Assembly: GCA_050251555.1 (NCBI GenBank)
Contig: JBFWMN010000004.1
Coordinates: forward strand, 1-64,000
Direction: 5' to 3'
Source of the DNA: UBA2137 sp050251555
Lineage (GTDB): Bacteria; Pseudomonadota; Alphaproteobacteria; Micavibrionales; Micavibrionaceae
Length of the DNA stretch: 64,000 bases
The position numbers were made by a program, and so were the translations under genes. A model generated the notes under the pieces. It did not search any database. It saw only the letters and a list, made by a program, of their open reading frames with translations, and was not told where the DNA came from. Shown one piece after another: positions 16,816-25,332 of the stretch (position 1 is the first letter of the stretch; each line of letters starts with the position of its first letter).

Positions 16816-17259
16816 ATGAAGATCACAGGACCGGATAAATCACGCGAAACCTCCAAAACGGGAAAAAGCAGCAAAAGCGCTGATACCTCAGGGGCTTTCG
16901 GTGCGCTTTTATCCGGGTCCGAAGGTCCGCAAGGCAGCGCCCAGACCTTCCAGACCAATTCCGTTGCCAGTATTGATGCGTTGCTTGCCGCGCAAGCCGC
17001 CGAAGACCCCGCCGAGCGTGCATCCAGAGGCCGCATGGTGGCCCGCGCCGATAAAATTCTGGATGAGCTGGATAAAGCTCGCCTTGCCATGCTCACAGGT
17101 CGCATGAATGTCGGCACGCTTTTGAATCTCGCCGATGTGGCGACAGCCCATATGGAAAAAGTCTCTGATCCGCGTCTATTGCAGGTTCTGGCAGAAATTG
17201 ATTGCCGCGCACAGGTCGAGATCGCCAAAATGCGCGTAGCCCTTGAAAAGGCTTTTTAG
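16816..17259 (+). CDS. fliX: flagellar assembly regulator FliX
   Basis: A 147-residue protein. It has a basic, Ser/Lys/Gly-rich N-terminus (MKITGPDKSRETSKTGK), the short SIDALLAAQAAEDPAER segment, and a helical domain (about 75-145) with RADKILDELDKARLAMLTGR and VLAEIDCRAQVEIAKMRVAL. This is the FliX pattern. In Caulobacter FliX binds FlbD and couples sigma-54 flagellar transcription to completion of the early basal body. ATG at 16,816 is preceded by GAAGGAA; the TTG at 16,807 is less likely. It is divergent from flgI, the usual arrangement. Confidence 0.88.
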   Translation: MKITGPDKSRETSKTGKSSKSADTSGAFGALLSGSEGPQGSAQTFQTNSVASIDALLAAQAAEDPAERASRGRMVARADKILDELDKARLAMLTGRMNVGTLLNLADVATAHMEKVSDPRLLQVLAEIDCRAQVEIAKMRVALEKAF

Positions 17260-17375
17260 GGGACAAGCCACAGAAACCAGCCTGAATCATCTTGCTTTTT
17301 CAGCATACCGCTTCTATTTTTGCTTTCCGCTATTGGAAAGCATTTTTTATATTTATACGGAGATTAAGAACGCCC

Positions 17376-17807
17376 ATGACCAATCCCGGTAGTGCCATCG
17401 TCCCTCAGGATTACGCCCCTTCTGACGATGAAGAATTTATGAACCCCGTGATGACCGAATATTTCCGCCAGAAGCTGATTGCCTGGCGCGAAGAGCTTTT
17501 GCGCGAATCATCTGAAACAATCAAGGAAACGCTTCAGGCTGTTGAACTCAACAAACCTGATCTGACAGACCGCGCCTCGGCTGAAACCGACCATGCGCTG
17601 GAACTCAGAACCCGCGACCGCGAGCGTAAATTGATCTCCAAGATCAACGAAGCCCTGATGCGCATTGATGACGGATCATACGGTTACTGTGAAGAAACAG
17701 GCGACCCGATTTCAGTCCGACGTCTGGATGCGCGCCCCATTGCAACACTCTCTATCGAGGCGCAAGAACGCCACGAGCGCATGGAACGCACACACCGCGA
17801 CGATTAA
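17376..17807 (+). CDS. dksA: RNA polymerase-binding regulator DksA
   Basis: A 143-residue protein of the DksA/TraR family that acts in the RNA polymerase secondary channel with ppGpp. The coiled coil (about 30-95; YFRQKLIAWREELLRESSET ... DRASAETDHALELRTRDRER) includes the D-x-x-D/A tip (DRASAETD). The zinc-finger region keeps only the first cysteine (YGYCEETGDPISVRRLDARP), the other three being replaced by Thr, Ser and Ala, as is usual for alphaproteobacterial DksA. ATG at 17,376 follows ACGGAGA; the upstream in-frame extension is unlikely. It ends at a strong terminator, downstream of fliX. Confidence 0.93.
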   Translation: MTNPGSAIVPQDYAPSDDEEFMNPVMTEYFRQKLIAWREELLRESSETIKETLQAVELNKPDLTDRASAETDHALELRTRDRERKLISKINEALMRIDDGSYGYCEETGDPISVRRLDARPIATLSIEAQERHERMERTHRDD

Positions 17808-17826
17808 GCGACACTCTATTTTATTT

Positions 17827-17861
17827 AAAAGCTCTGCCCTTCATTGGCGGGGCTTTTTTTT
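17827..17861 (+). terminator. rho-independent terminator of dksA
   Basis: Stem AGCTCTGCC (17,830-17,838) with GGCGGGGCT (17,846-17,854), two G-U pairs, extended by AAA/TTT, followed by eight T residues. Confidence 0.88.
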
Positions 17862-17862
17862 G

Positions 17863-17899
17863 AAAAAAAAAGGCGCCGACTAGAAAATCTAGCCGACGC
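17863..17899 (-). terminator. rho-independent terminator, leftward, after flgH or a small RNA
   Basis: A 12-bp stem (17,888-17,899 with 17,873-17,884, two wobble pairs), a 3-nt loop and nine consecutive T residues on the leftward strand. It lies back to back with the dksA terminator. Confidence 0.88.
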
Positions 17900-17985
17900 T
17901 TCAAGGTAGGTGGTTGGGTCACTCGTGATACCTGACCGGACTTTGCGTTTGGAGGAAGCGCGGTCAGGTAAATTCTTTAAAAAAT
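17863..17985 (-). ncRNA. candidate small RNA or structured 3' UTR with an anti-SD loop
   Basis: Between flgH and its terminator, the leftward strand forms a perfect 10-bp stem (17,961-17,970 with 17,929-17,938) whose 22-nt loop shows CUUCCUCCAAAC, able to pair with Shine-Dalgarno sequences. A terminator with nine U follows. Loops exposing CCUCC next to a terminator are a feature of several alphaproteobacterial small RNAs. No clear promoter is visible within the flgH 3' end, so processing from flgH mRNA is as likely as independent transcription. The 5' boundary is a guess. Confidence 0.35.
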
Positions 17986-18010
17986 CTGTCTTCTTATGTC
18001 TCCCCTGCCC

Positions 18011-18781
18011 TTAGAACGGGAAGATGATGTCATAAAGCTGTTGTCCGTATCGGGGCTGCTGCAGATCGGTAATCTGCCCTTTGCCGCCATAAGAGATGCG
18101 GGCTTCAGCCACTTTTTCGTAAGGGATGGTATTCTCGATTGTGATGTCTTCGGGACGGATCACACCGGCAAATTCCAGAATACGTTTTTCAAAATTCACG
18201 CGCACTTCCTGACGCCCAACAATGACCATGTTGCCATTAGGCAGCATTTGCGTAACCACGGCTGCAAGTTTCAGGCGCACCTCTTCATCACGCTCAATCG
18301 ACCCCGTTCCCCGGGAGATGGATGTCGCACCGAGACCAACGAGATTGACGTTATCCACTTCCTCAGGAAAGACCTTGGCGAGATCCGCTTCAATCCCGAG
18401 AAGATTATTCATGCCTGCATCTTCAGATGAAGTGCGGCGACGTTCGGTTTCATTCTCAAGTTCCGCTTCATCATCAATATCAATCATCACGGTCAGAATA
18501 TCGCCGACGTCGGCAGCACGCTGATCTTTAAAGAAAGATTTCTTGTCCGACGACCACAGCGAGTTGGCTTCCTTTACCGAGACGGCCTTGGCAGGCATTG
18601 GCATCGAGACGGTCTGTACCGTTTCCGAGGCCGCCGGATTGCTGATCGGCTCAAGGTCGGGTGCTTTCCCGATATTGGCAACACGATCCACCGCACCGCA
18701 TGCGCTCAACATTGTCGAGGCCGCCAGCAGTAAGGCTATTTTCGAAAGCATTGCTCTTTTATTCATAGTTGTCTGTTTCAT
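18011..18781 (-). CDS. flgH: flagellar L-ring lipoprotein FlgH
   Basis: A 256-residue outer-membrane L-ring subunit. The lipoprotein signal peptide ends in LSAC, with Cys28 the lipidated residue. The mature part includes SLWSSDKKSFFKDQRAADVG and DILTVMIDIDDEAELENETE, typical of FlgH, and ends with the conserved IRPEDI and ISYGGKG segments. ATG at 18,781 is preceded by GGTGGG; a TTG at 18,808 in frame is less likely. It follows flgA, which prepares the P ring, and closes the leftward unit that starts at the sigma-54 site at 19,909. Confidence 0.95.
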   Translation of the reverse strand: MKQTTMNKRAMLSKIALLLAASTMLSACGAVDRVANIGKAPDLEPISNPAASETVQTVSMPMPAKAVSVKEANSLWSSDKKSFFKDQRAADVGDILTVMIDIDDEAELENETERRRTSSEDAGMNNLLGIEADLAKVFPEEVDNVNLVGLGATSISRGTGSIERDEEVRLKLAAVVTQMLPNGNMVIVGRQEVRVNFEKRILEFAGVIRPEDITIENTIPYEKVAEARISYGGKGQITDLQQPRYGQQLYDIIFPF

Positions 18782-18842
18782 TGTTGACCCACCTTTCTTG
18801 GTTTTCAAAAAGTGTCGCGTTTATCGCTTTTTATAAATTTTC

Positions 18843-19838
18843 TTAATACACAGTCACTTCGCCCGTTGCCGTCACCATGCCTTGCAGGTTTTTATTGCTG
18901 GCAAGATTGAGGATACGGATGATTTCACCTTTGGCACCGTCTTGCAGGGCTTTCCCCTTGGCAGTCAGGTTCATGGCCCCTGCCTTGTAAACGATGGTCA
19001 GCTCATTGCCGCGCTCGACCAGTTGTGGCAGCGCCACATCCAGATTGCGGATCGGTTGCTCGGAATTCACAGGTTTGGCCAAAGCCATGCCTTGCAAATC
19101 GGCAACATCCAGCAGAGCGCCACGCGGCAGGAATTTCTCACGCATCGGCAGTGTCGTAATGTCGGAAGCGTTGATAATGTCGCCGATATTCATTTTTTGT
19201 TTGAAGACAGGCACATCAACCATCTTGTAAGCCGTGCCGGAAATTTTTGCCTGACGGATCGGGTTGGCAATAGACGGCGCGTATGCAATCGCATCAAAAC
19301 GACCATCCTGCGGATTGTAGTGCAGGCCGCCGATTTCAACTGTCGCGTCTTCTTCGGAGCTGACGGTCAGACGAGGGGCAGCAGAGTCATAAACAATATC
19401 CAGATTATCGCCGATCCCTTTGGATTTCAGCTCGGATTTCAGAGCATCAGCCACCGCATCAGGGGCAACCATTGTGCCTTCGCGACGAATGACGACTTCA
19501 TCAAGAACGGAGTTCGGCTGCCATGAAATATCGAGAGAGTGCGCCAGACGCATTAATGTGCGGGCATTCAAACGCATCTCGTGACCGGGTGCCGGCGCGT
19601 GACCGATGACAATGTCGGATTTGCCCGACACATTGTCGAATACGTCACCCACGCGCAGCAGGTCATTATTGACGGTGGAAAGGGCCTTCAAATCCGCAGC
19701 CATCGCGGTTTTGATGTGGAACATCGCAAACAGGAGCATCATGCCGAATGCAATCGACAGAATGAAGCTTTTTACTGTGAGAATACCGATAGCGAGAAGA
19801 CCGTTCTCGGTACTCATGGGTTTACGTCTTGATCTCAT
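18843..19838 (-). CDS. flgA: P-ring assembly chaperone FlgA
   Basis: A 331-residue protein with an N-terminal signal/anchor (about 22-45), a divergent middle domain and a C-terminal SAF domain (about 205-330: PVFKQKMNIGDIINASDITT, then MALAKPVNSEQPIRNLDV). FlgA chaperones FlgI in the periplasm. AAGGAG lies 9 nt upstream of the ATG at 19,838, which decides this start over the in-frame ATG at 19,817. It follows flgG by 80 bp; that gap holds a consensus sigma-54 promoter, so flgA-flgH can be transcribed apart from flgF-flgG. Confidence 0.93.
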   Translation of the reverse strand: MRSRRKPMSTENGLLAIGILTVKSFILSIAFGMMLLFAMFHIKTAMAADLKALSTVNNDLLRVGDVFDNVSGKSDIVIGHAPAPGHEMRLNARTLMRLAHSLDISWQPNSVLDEVVIRREGTMVAPDAVADALKSELKSKGIGDNLDIVYDSAAPRLTVSSEEDATVEIGGLHYNPQDGRFDAIAYAPSIANPIRQAKISGTAYKMVDVPVFKQKMNIGDIINASDITTLPMREKFLPRGALLDVADLQGMALAKPVNSEQPIRNLDVALPQLVERGNELTIVYKAGAMNLTAKGKALQDGAKGEIIRILNLASNKNLQGMVTATGEVTVY

Positions 19839-19894
19839 TGGCCCAACTCCTTTACTGGAATTTATGGTTCTTGTTTGTCACATGATCACTCATT

Positions 19895-19909
19895 GCAAAT
19901 GCCGTGCCA
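19895..19909 (-). promoter_or_regulatory. sigma-54 promoter of flgA-flgH
   Basis: The leftward strand reads TGGCACGGCATTTGC, a full match to TGGCACG-N4-TTGC. It lies between the flgG stop and the flgA start; transcription would begin about 45 bp before the flgA ATG. Confidence 0.88.
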
Positions 19910-19918
19910 GTTGGCGGA

Positions 19919-20704
19919 TTATCTCAACTGCGAGATAGAGGCGAGCATTTCATCCGAGGTCGAAATGACCTGAGAGTTCATTTCATAGGCACGTTGTGCC
20001 GTAATCATGTTGGTGATCTCTTTCACAACATCGACGTTGGATTGCTCAAGAGCGCCCTGAATGATGGTTCCGAAATTATCTGTTCCCGGAACATCAACCA
20101 CAGGTGTCCCCGAGGCTTCCGTTTCCATGAACATTGTGTCGCCCACAGCTTCAAGTCCGGCGGGATTGATGAAGTTGGCAAGCTCGATCTGTCCGAGATT
20201 TTGCATGTTCACCTGCCCTTGTAAGGAAACAAGCACTTCACCTTCCTTATTCACTTCCAGATTGATCGCATCGTCGGGCACGGTAATACCGGGTAAAACG
20301 CGATAACCTTGCGAGGTGACGATCTCACCATCCTGATTGAGCTGGAAAGAGCCGGCCCGTGTATAGGCTGTGTCGCCATTCGGTAATTCGATCTGGTAAA
20401 ACCCTTGGCCGTTAATCGCAAGATCCAGTTCGGATTCCGTGAGTTGCAGCGTTCCCTGCTCGTGAATACGGTAGGTTGCGGCAGGTTTGACACCAAGCCC
20501 GAGCTGCAAGCCCGAAGGCACGATCGTATCAGCCGATGAGGATGTCGCACCGGGGCGGATCATGTTCTGGTAAATCAAATCCGAAAATTCGATGCGCTGG
20601 CGTTTAAAGCCTGTCGTGGTCATGTTGGCGATGTTGTTGGATATCACATCCACATTCATCTGCTGGGCCAGCATGCCTGTTGCGCCGATATCAAGTGATC
20701 TCAT
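19919..20704 (-). CDS. flgG: distal rod protein FlgG
   Basis: A 261-residue axial protein of the distal rod. N-terminal MRSLDIGATGMLAQQMNVDV with NNIANMTTTGFKR is the flagellar rod signature; the C-terminus ends in the conserved EQSNVDVVKEITNMITAQRA YE...ISTSDEML helix. Full family length. It follows flgF by 31 bp, with AAGGAGA before its start. Confidence 0.97.
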   Translation of the reverse strand: MRSLDIGATGMLAQQMNVDVISNNIANMTTTGFKRQRIEFSDLIYQNMIRPGATSSSADTIVPSGLQLGLGVKPAATYRIHEQGTLQLTESELDLAINGQGFYQIELPNGDTAYTRAGSFQLNQDGEIVTSQGYRVLPGITVPDDAINLEVNKEGEVLVSLQGQVNMQNLGQIELANFINPAGLEAVGDTMFMETEASGTPVVDVPGTDNFGTIIQGALEQSNVDVVKEITNMITAQRAYEMNSQVISTSDEMLASISQLR

Positions 20705-20735
20705 GGGATAGTCTCCTTATGGTTTCAAATTCGTA

Positions 20736-21461
20736 TTAAACGGGTCGCCCAAGACGCTGGATGGCATCTTTCTGGCGGTCGTGGTCATTTTGTAAAAAGC
20801 GCTGCATCGCCTGATATTCACGGCTAATGTCGATCATCTTCGTCATTTCGACGATCGGAGAGACATTCGAGCCTTCAAGTTCGCCTTGCAGCACCACAGT
20901 GTCTTGTGCGGGTCGGCCTGCCTCCGTAGTCGAATAGAGACCGTTCCCTTGCGGGGTGAGAAGCTGAGGATTGTCAAATTCATGCACCATAATCGTGCCG
21001 ATTTCTCCCTGATCCGTGGAGACACGGCCCTGACGGTCGATACTGATATTCTTGACATTTTCGGGTACGACGATGGCTCCGCCGCCCAAATCCGCAACGC
21101 GGTAACCGTTGGGCGTGACAAGCTCGCGCAAATTATTGAGATTAAAGTTACCGGCACGCGTGTATTGAATTTCACCACCTGCCGTTCTGACCCCCATAAA
21201 GCCCGGACCGTTTAAAGCGACATCCAAAGGACTGCCTGTCTGCTGCAAGGGACCCGGTTTGGTCAAATCATACTGACCGTAATCTTCAACCATTGAGATC
21301 GGATCACGCGCACCTCTGGGGTCCGAAATATATTCTTTGAAGAGCGGATTTTGAGCGCGGAAGCCGGGTGTATTGGCGTTGGCGATGTTGTTGGCGACAA
21401 GATCCATGCCTGTCCTCAACACCATCTGGCGCGACAATCCGATATAAAGACCATTTTCCAT
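20736..21461 (-). CDS. flgF: proximal rod protein FlgF
   Basis: A 241-residue rod protein. It shares the rod/hook N-terminal pattern (LSRQMVLRTGMDLVANNIAN ANTPGF) and the C-terminal coiled-coil pattern (EGSNVSPIVEMTKMIDISRE YQAMQ). Sequence details such as GPGFMGVRTAGGEIQYTRAG fit FlgF rather than FlgG. It starts the flgF-flgG unit behind a sigma-54 element. Confidence 0.95.
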   Translation of the reverse strand: MENGLYIGLSRQMVLRTGMDLVANNIANANTPGFRAQNPLFKEYISDPRGARDPISMVEDYGQYDLTKPGPLQQTGSPLDVALNGPGFMGVRTAGGEIQYTRAGNFNLNNLRELVTPNGYRVADLGGGAIVVPENVKNISIDRQGRVSTDQGEIGTIMVHEFDNPQLLTPQGNGLYSTTEAGRPAQDTVVLQGELEGSNVSPIVEMTKMIDISREYQAMQRFLQNDHDRQKDAIQRLGRPV

Positions 21462-21816
21462 GATGTTTGTCCCTAACCATCAAAATTGTTTTTTTGTTTG
21501 TCTTAAACGTCTCTTGTCTGTTCCCTTACCCTCTCGAATATGAAAGAAAACGGAAATCGACAGACCATACCTTGCACATGCCGTGCCAGTTTTGTAAGTC
21601 TTTGAAAAACAATAATTTACCTTTTCTCTCTGGGCAAAATGATCGATGCGGCCCGCAGCATCTTCTGGGCAAAAGAGGGAAAGACGGGGCAGATTTTTCC
21701 GCCCATGAATATTTGTGGGTGAGGGTAAGATGCGGCCTTTATCGTCAGGGGAAAAACAGGTTATAGTGTAAGACGTTAGAATAACGCATGACATGCAAAA
21801 CAAGGAGCCGGAGCAC
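21462..21816. other. divergent control region between flgF and fliL
   Basis: A 355-bp gene-free stretch. It holds the sigma-54 element of flgF at 21,574-21,588. On the fliL side a TATAGT hexamer (21,762-21,767) could be a -10 element, but no good -35 is seen. No other repeat or ORF of coding character was noticed. Confidence 0.5.
21574..21588 (-). promoter_or_regulatory. sigma-54 promoter of flgF-flgG
   Basis: The leftward strand reads TGGCACGGCATGTGC: perfect -24, and a -12 with one mismatch (GTGC for TTGC). It shares TGGCACGGCAT with the flgA promoter. It lies 113 bp before flgF. Confidence 0.75.
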
Positions 21817-22425
21817 ATGGCCGAGCACGAAGAAGCCCCTCATGACGACAAACCCGTAGCCGCTGCAGGCGGTCACGGCGAGGCAGAGTCTCTGGATGAT
21901 GACGGCGGCTCGAAGAAGAAAATTCTCTTCCTGCTTGTGGCTCTTATTCTCCTGACCGCCATCGGTACAGGGCTTTATTTTTCGGGCATGCTTGATTCCG
22001 TGATGGGTAAAACCGATGAAGCCACCGAAGAAACCGCAGGCGGTGAACACGGGGACGCACCTGCCGCCGAACACGGCGCAGCCTCAAGCGGTGGCGGTGA
22101 ACATGGCGAGGGTGTCCCGGGCATTGCCTTCCTGCCGATCCCCGACATGCTGGTCAATTTAAGTTCGGATGACGGACAACCCCGCTATTTGCGTTTGAGC
22201 GTACAGCTTGAGCTGGAAAGCGAAGCCGACCGCGCCGCAGTCGAGGCTGTCCTTCCCCGCGTCATTGACCAGTTCCAGACCTATTTGCGTGAATTGCGCG
22301 TGGAAGACCTCAGAGGCTCTAAAGGCATCTACCGCCTGCAAATCGAGCTGTTAAACCGCGTCAATACAGCCGCCTACCCTGTGAAGGTCAAGGACGTGCT
22401 GTTTCAGGAAATACTGATACAATAG
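21817..22425 (+). CDS. fliL: flagellar basal body-associated protein FliL
   Basis: A 202-residue single-pass protein that surrounds and stabilises stator units. An acidic cytosolic leader is followed by KKK and a membrane segment (about 29-50), a His/Glu/Gly-rich linker (GGEHGDAPAAEHGAASSGGG) and the periplasmic domain (about 100-202: PDMLVNLSSDDGQPRYLRLS VQLELE ... ILIQ). AAGGAG 9 nt before the ATG at 21,817 favours it over the ATG at 21,793. It starts the rightward unit with fliM, DUF6468, motE and two motB-like genes. Confidence 0.92.
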   Translation: MAEHEEAPHDDKPVAAAGGHGEAESLDDDGGSKKKILFLLVALILLTAIGTGLYFSGMLDSVMGKTDEATEETAGGEHGDAPAAEHGAASSGGGEHGEGVPGIAFLPIPDMLVNLSSDDGQPRYLRLSVQLELESEADRAAVEAVLPRVIDQFQTYLRELRVEDLRGSKGIYRLQIELLNRVNTAAYPVKVKDVLFQEILIQ

Positions 22426-22518
22426 CTTTTTCCTTATCTTATATGATAAAATAGGGGTAAGGCCGTCCTCCCCTCATAAAAACAAGGCGGTCACAGTACG
22501 GGTACGACAGAAAACACC

Positions 22519-23637
22519 ATGAGCGACACACAAACCGCTGAAGCCGAAGATACGAACGAGTCCCTCGTCGACGAGAATATGTCCGACGACACCCGTGCCA
22601 TGTCCGAACAATGGGACAGCATGGCCGAGGGCGGCGATGATTTCGGCGATGGTAGTGACGACGTAGATGACGGTGGTGCACGTATCCTCAATCAGGCTGA
22701 GATTGACTCGCTCCTCGGCTTTGATGATGATTTTTCCGATATCGAGGAAAGCTCGGGCGTTATGGCCCTTATCAATGCGGCCCTCGTCAATTACGAGCGT
22801 CTGCCGATGCTCGATATCGTCTTTGACCGCCTTGTTCGTCTGATGTCGACATCCTTAAGAAACCTGACCTCCGATAACGTCGAGGTCTCACTTGATCAGG
22901 TTTCGACCGTGCGCTTTGGCGATTATATGAACTCCATCCCGCTCCCTGCCATGCTTTCCGTTTTTAAGGCCGAGGAATGGGATAACTACGGATTGATGGT
23001 GACGGACTCCGCCCTCATTTACTCCATCGTCGATGTATTGCTCGGCGGTCGTAAGGGCACACCCGCCATCCGCGTTGAAGGCCGCCCCTATACGACGATT
23101 GAAACAAAGCTGGTTGAGCGCATGGTCAATGTGGCTCTGGCTGATCTTTCATCCGCCTTTGACCCTCTCTCTCCCGTGTCCTTCAATCTGGACCGAATGG
23201 AGACCAACCCGCGTTTTTCAACGATCACACAAAGCGGCAACGCCTGTGTCTTGGCGCGTATGCGCATTGATATGGGTGACCGGGGCGGACGCGTCGAAGT
23301 CATTATTCCTTATGCGACGCTTGAGCCGATCCGCGAGCTTCTCTTGCAGATGTTCATGGGTGAAAAATTCGGTCGTGACTCCATCTGGGAAAACCACTTG
23401 ACCCACGAGCTTTTGAAAACGGACGTTTATCTGCAAGCCATTTTGGGCGAACTTTCCGTGCCGCTGACGAATTTGCTGAATTTAAAGATCGGTGAAACGC
23501 TCTATTTCAATACCAAGCCCGAAGACAAGATTGAGCTGCGCTGCGGTGACTTCCCGATCTTCAAAGGGCCGATGGGACAAAAAGAAGACCAGATTGCGGT
23601 CCGTATCGAGAATTATATTTCCCCTAAAAAGGAATAG
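22519..23637 (+). CDS. fliM: flagellar motor switch protein FliM
   Basis: A 372-residue C-ring protein. After a very acidic N-terminal segment (about 1-50) comes the DGGARILNQAEIDSLLGFDD motif, where the CheY-P-binding region normally ends, the CheC-like middle domain (ERLPMLDIVFDRLVRLMSTS LRN) with the conserved GG-turn LLGGRKG, and a C-terminal SpoA domain (LGELSVPLTNLLNLKIGETL). The acidic N-terminus is longer than in E. coli. It is directly downstream of fliL. Confidence 0.95.
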   Translation: MSDTQTAEAEDTNESLVDENMSDDTRAMSEQWDSMAEGGDDFGDGSDDVDDGGARILNQAEIDSLLGFDDDFSDIEESSGVMALINAALVNYERLPMLDIVFDRLVRLMSTSLRNLTSDNVEVSLDQVSTVRFGDYMNSIPLPAMLSVFKAEEWDNYGLMVTDSALIYSIVDVLLGGRKGTPAIRVEGRPYTTIETKLVERMVNVALADLSSAFDPLSPVSFNLDRMETNPRFSTITQSGNACVLARMRIDMGDRGGRVEVIIPYATLEPIRELLLQMFMGEKFGRDSIWENHLTHELLKTDVYLQAILGELSVPLTNLLNLKIGETLYFNTKPEDKIELRCGDFPIFKGPMGQKEDQIAVRIENYISPKKE

Positions 23638-23662
23638 TCTTTTTTAAGAGAGAGTACATCAT

Positions 23663-24451
23663 ATGCCTGCGTCAATTTTCACACTCGGATTTATCATGGA
23701 TGTTGTGATCCTGGTGACATTAGCCGCCACGATCTTTTATGCGATGCGCCTGTCAGGCCAGCTCAAAATCCTCAAAGACAGTAAATCCCAGCTTGAATTG
23801 CTGGTGTCCAATCTCGCTATCAATATCACGCGTGCACAAGAAGCCATTCAGGAAATGCATGATGTGGCAAACGAGGCCTCCGACACTTTGCAGGGTGCGA
23901 TCAAACAAGCTCGCGGCATGTCCGATGAGCTGGAACTGATTACCGAGGCGGGTGAAAATCTTGCCGACCGTCTCGAGGCCGCTGCCACAGGCAAGCGTGT
24001 CGCGCAAATCGCCAATGATGATTTGGATGAAAAGCCCGAACTGTTGCGTAAAGAGACAAAACCAGCCAAGCCTGTTACCGCCGCAGTCCCCCAACATCAA
24101 ATGCTCACCGAGGATAATTTTGACGAGCTTGTCGATGACAATTGGGAAGATGATATCGAAGCCGATTATGAGGATGATGAGCCCGTACCCGCCCCGCAAA
24201 AGCAGGCAGCACCGGTAAATCGTCTGCCCAAAGGCCCCAAACTTGGCAACACATCGGCAGGTTTTGCCGGCGGCTTCATGATCCGTGACCGTGAATTTGA
24301 AGACGGAGCAGAGGATGAAGAGCCTGCCCGCCCTGCTCGCGCCCGCTCAATTGAGGCCGAGGATATTGAACGCGAGTTCGAAGCCCTCACCTCCCGCGCC
24401 GAACGCGAACTGGCCTCGGCCCTGAAACGTCGCCGCCCTTATGATGCGTAA
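23663..24451 (+). CDS. DUF6468 family membrane-anchored coiled-coil protein
   Basis: A 262-residue protein with one N-terminal membrane segment (about 8-28, MDVVILVTLAATIFYAMRLS) followed by a helical stretch (GQLKILKDSKSQLELLVSNL ... RAQEAIQEMH) as in the DUF6468 family, which is found in alphaproteobacterial flagellar clusters. The rest is acidic (EDDIEADYEDDEP) and low complexity, ending in a charged helix. Topology is N-out or short N-in with a large cytosolic tail. The function of the family is not known to me; its place between fliM and motE suggests a motor role. Confidence 0.75.
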   Translation: MPASIFTLGFIMDVVILVTLAATIFYAMRLSGQLKILKDSKSQLELLVSNLAINITRAQEAIQEMHDVANEASDTLQGAIKQARGMSDELELITEAGENLADRLEAAATGKRVAQIANDDLDEKPELLRKETKPAKPVTAAVPQHQMLTEDNFDELVDDNWEDDIEADYEDDEPVPAPQKQAAPVNRLPKGPKLGNTSAGFAGGFMIRDREFEDGAEDEEPARPARARSIEAEDIEREFEALTSRAERELASALKRRRPYDA

Positions 24452-24509
24452 AAAGACATAACAAAAGAAAAGGATTTTGCTGCATCTCAACGTAGTAAAG
24501 ACAAGACCC

Positions 24510-25241
24510 ATGTTTGAAAACACACTCTCCAGATTGCGCCTTTTGCCCATCCTTGTGCTGGTGGCTTGCGCATGCTTTGCCATTCGCTTTGGTGAAGTGG
24601 TGTTTTCCGTGTCTTCGGGCGCTGCCATGGCTGCCTCCGAAGAAAAGGCCGCTCCCCCTCCGCAATCGACCTTAAGCGCAACAGACGAACAGGGTGATGA
24701 CGCACAAGCCGCACCTGCCGAAGCGCCTGCAAAACCCGAGATCGAAACACCGAAAATCACGTTGGGCAACAGCCCCGCCTGGGTCGATTCCACCGATACC
24801 GACCTTGAATATTCGGAAGTGCGTGCCGAGCTTTTTGAAACGCTCGCTGCCCGCCGTAAAGCACTCGATGCCAGGGAGGCTGAACTCGATAAGCGCGAAG
24901 CCCTCTTGAAAGCCGCCCAGCAGGAAATTGACATGAAGGTCAATGAAATGAACAAGGTGAAAGGCGATATTCAGGGGCTTTTGAAAGAGCAATCCGCCGA
25001 GGAAGCCGCACGCATCACCTCACTCGTCAAAGTCTATGAAGGAATGAAGGCCAAAGATGCCGCCAATATCTTCAATACACTCGACATGGATATCCTGATT
25101 GAGGTAATGGGCCGTATGTCGGAACGAAAACTCGCACCCATTCTGGCTGAAATGGACCCCGAGCGTGCCCGTTCCGTGACCATCTTTTTAGCCGAACAAA
25201 AAAGACTGCCCTCCATGCCCGGCATGGATTTACCGCAGTAA
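24510..25241 (+). CDS. motE: MotE-like flagellar chaperone (MgtE N-domain type)
   Basis: A 243-residue protein. An N-terminal hydrophobic anchor or signal (about 8-30) and a Pro/Ala linker lead into a coiled coil (about 100-165; ARRKALDAREAELDKREALL) and an MgtE-N-like C-terminal domain (ITSLVKVYEGMKAKDAANIF NTLD ... RMSERKLAPILAEMDPERAR). This is the architecture of rhizobial MotE, a periplasmic chaperone for motility proteins, and of similar flagellar proteins. ATG at 24,510 is preferred; an in-frame TTG at 24,477 sits too near an AGGA. It precedes the motB-like pair. Confidence 0.72.
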   Translation: MFENTLSRLRLLPILVLVACACFAIRFGEVVFSVSSGAAMAASEEKAAPPPQSTLSATDEQGDDAQAAPAEAPAKPEIETPKITLGNSPAWVDSTDTDLEYSEVRAELFETLAARRKALDAREAELDKREALLKAAQQEIDMKVNEMNKVKGDIQGLLKEQSAEEAARITSLVKVYEGMKAKDAANIFNTLDMDILIEVMGRMSERKLAPILAEMDPERARSVTIFLAEQKRLPSMPGMDLPQ

Positions 25242-25332
25242 CCCGTAAATAAGCGTAAGAGACTGCCCAAATGCGCGTCTCTTTTTAATGCCTGTTTTTC
25301 TTTTCCCTCACGCGATATAATGGCGGGGTCAC

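Noticed and set aside
17376..17807. DksA with a broken zinc finger as a possible pseudogene
   Set aside because: The one-cysteine form YCEETG...ATLSIEAQERHE is normal for alphaproteobacterial DksA and the reading frame is intact.
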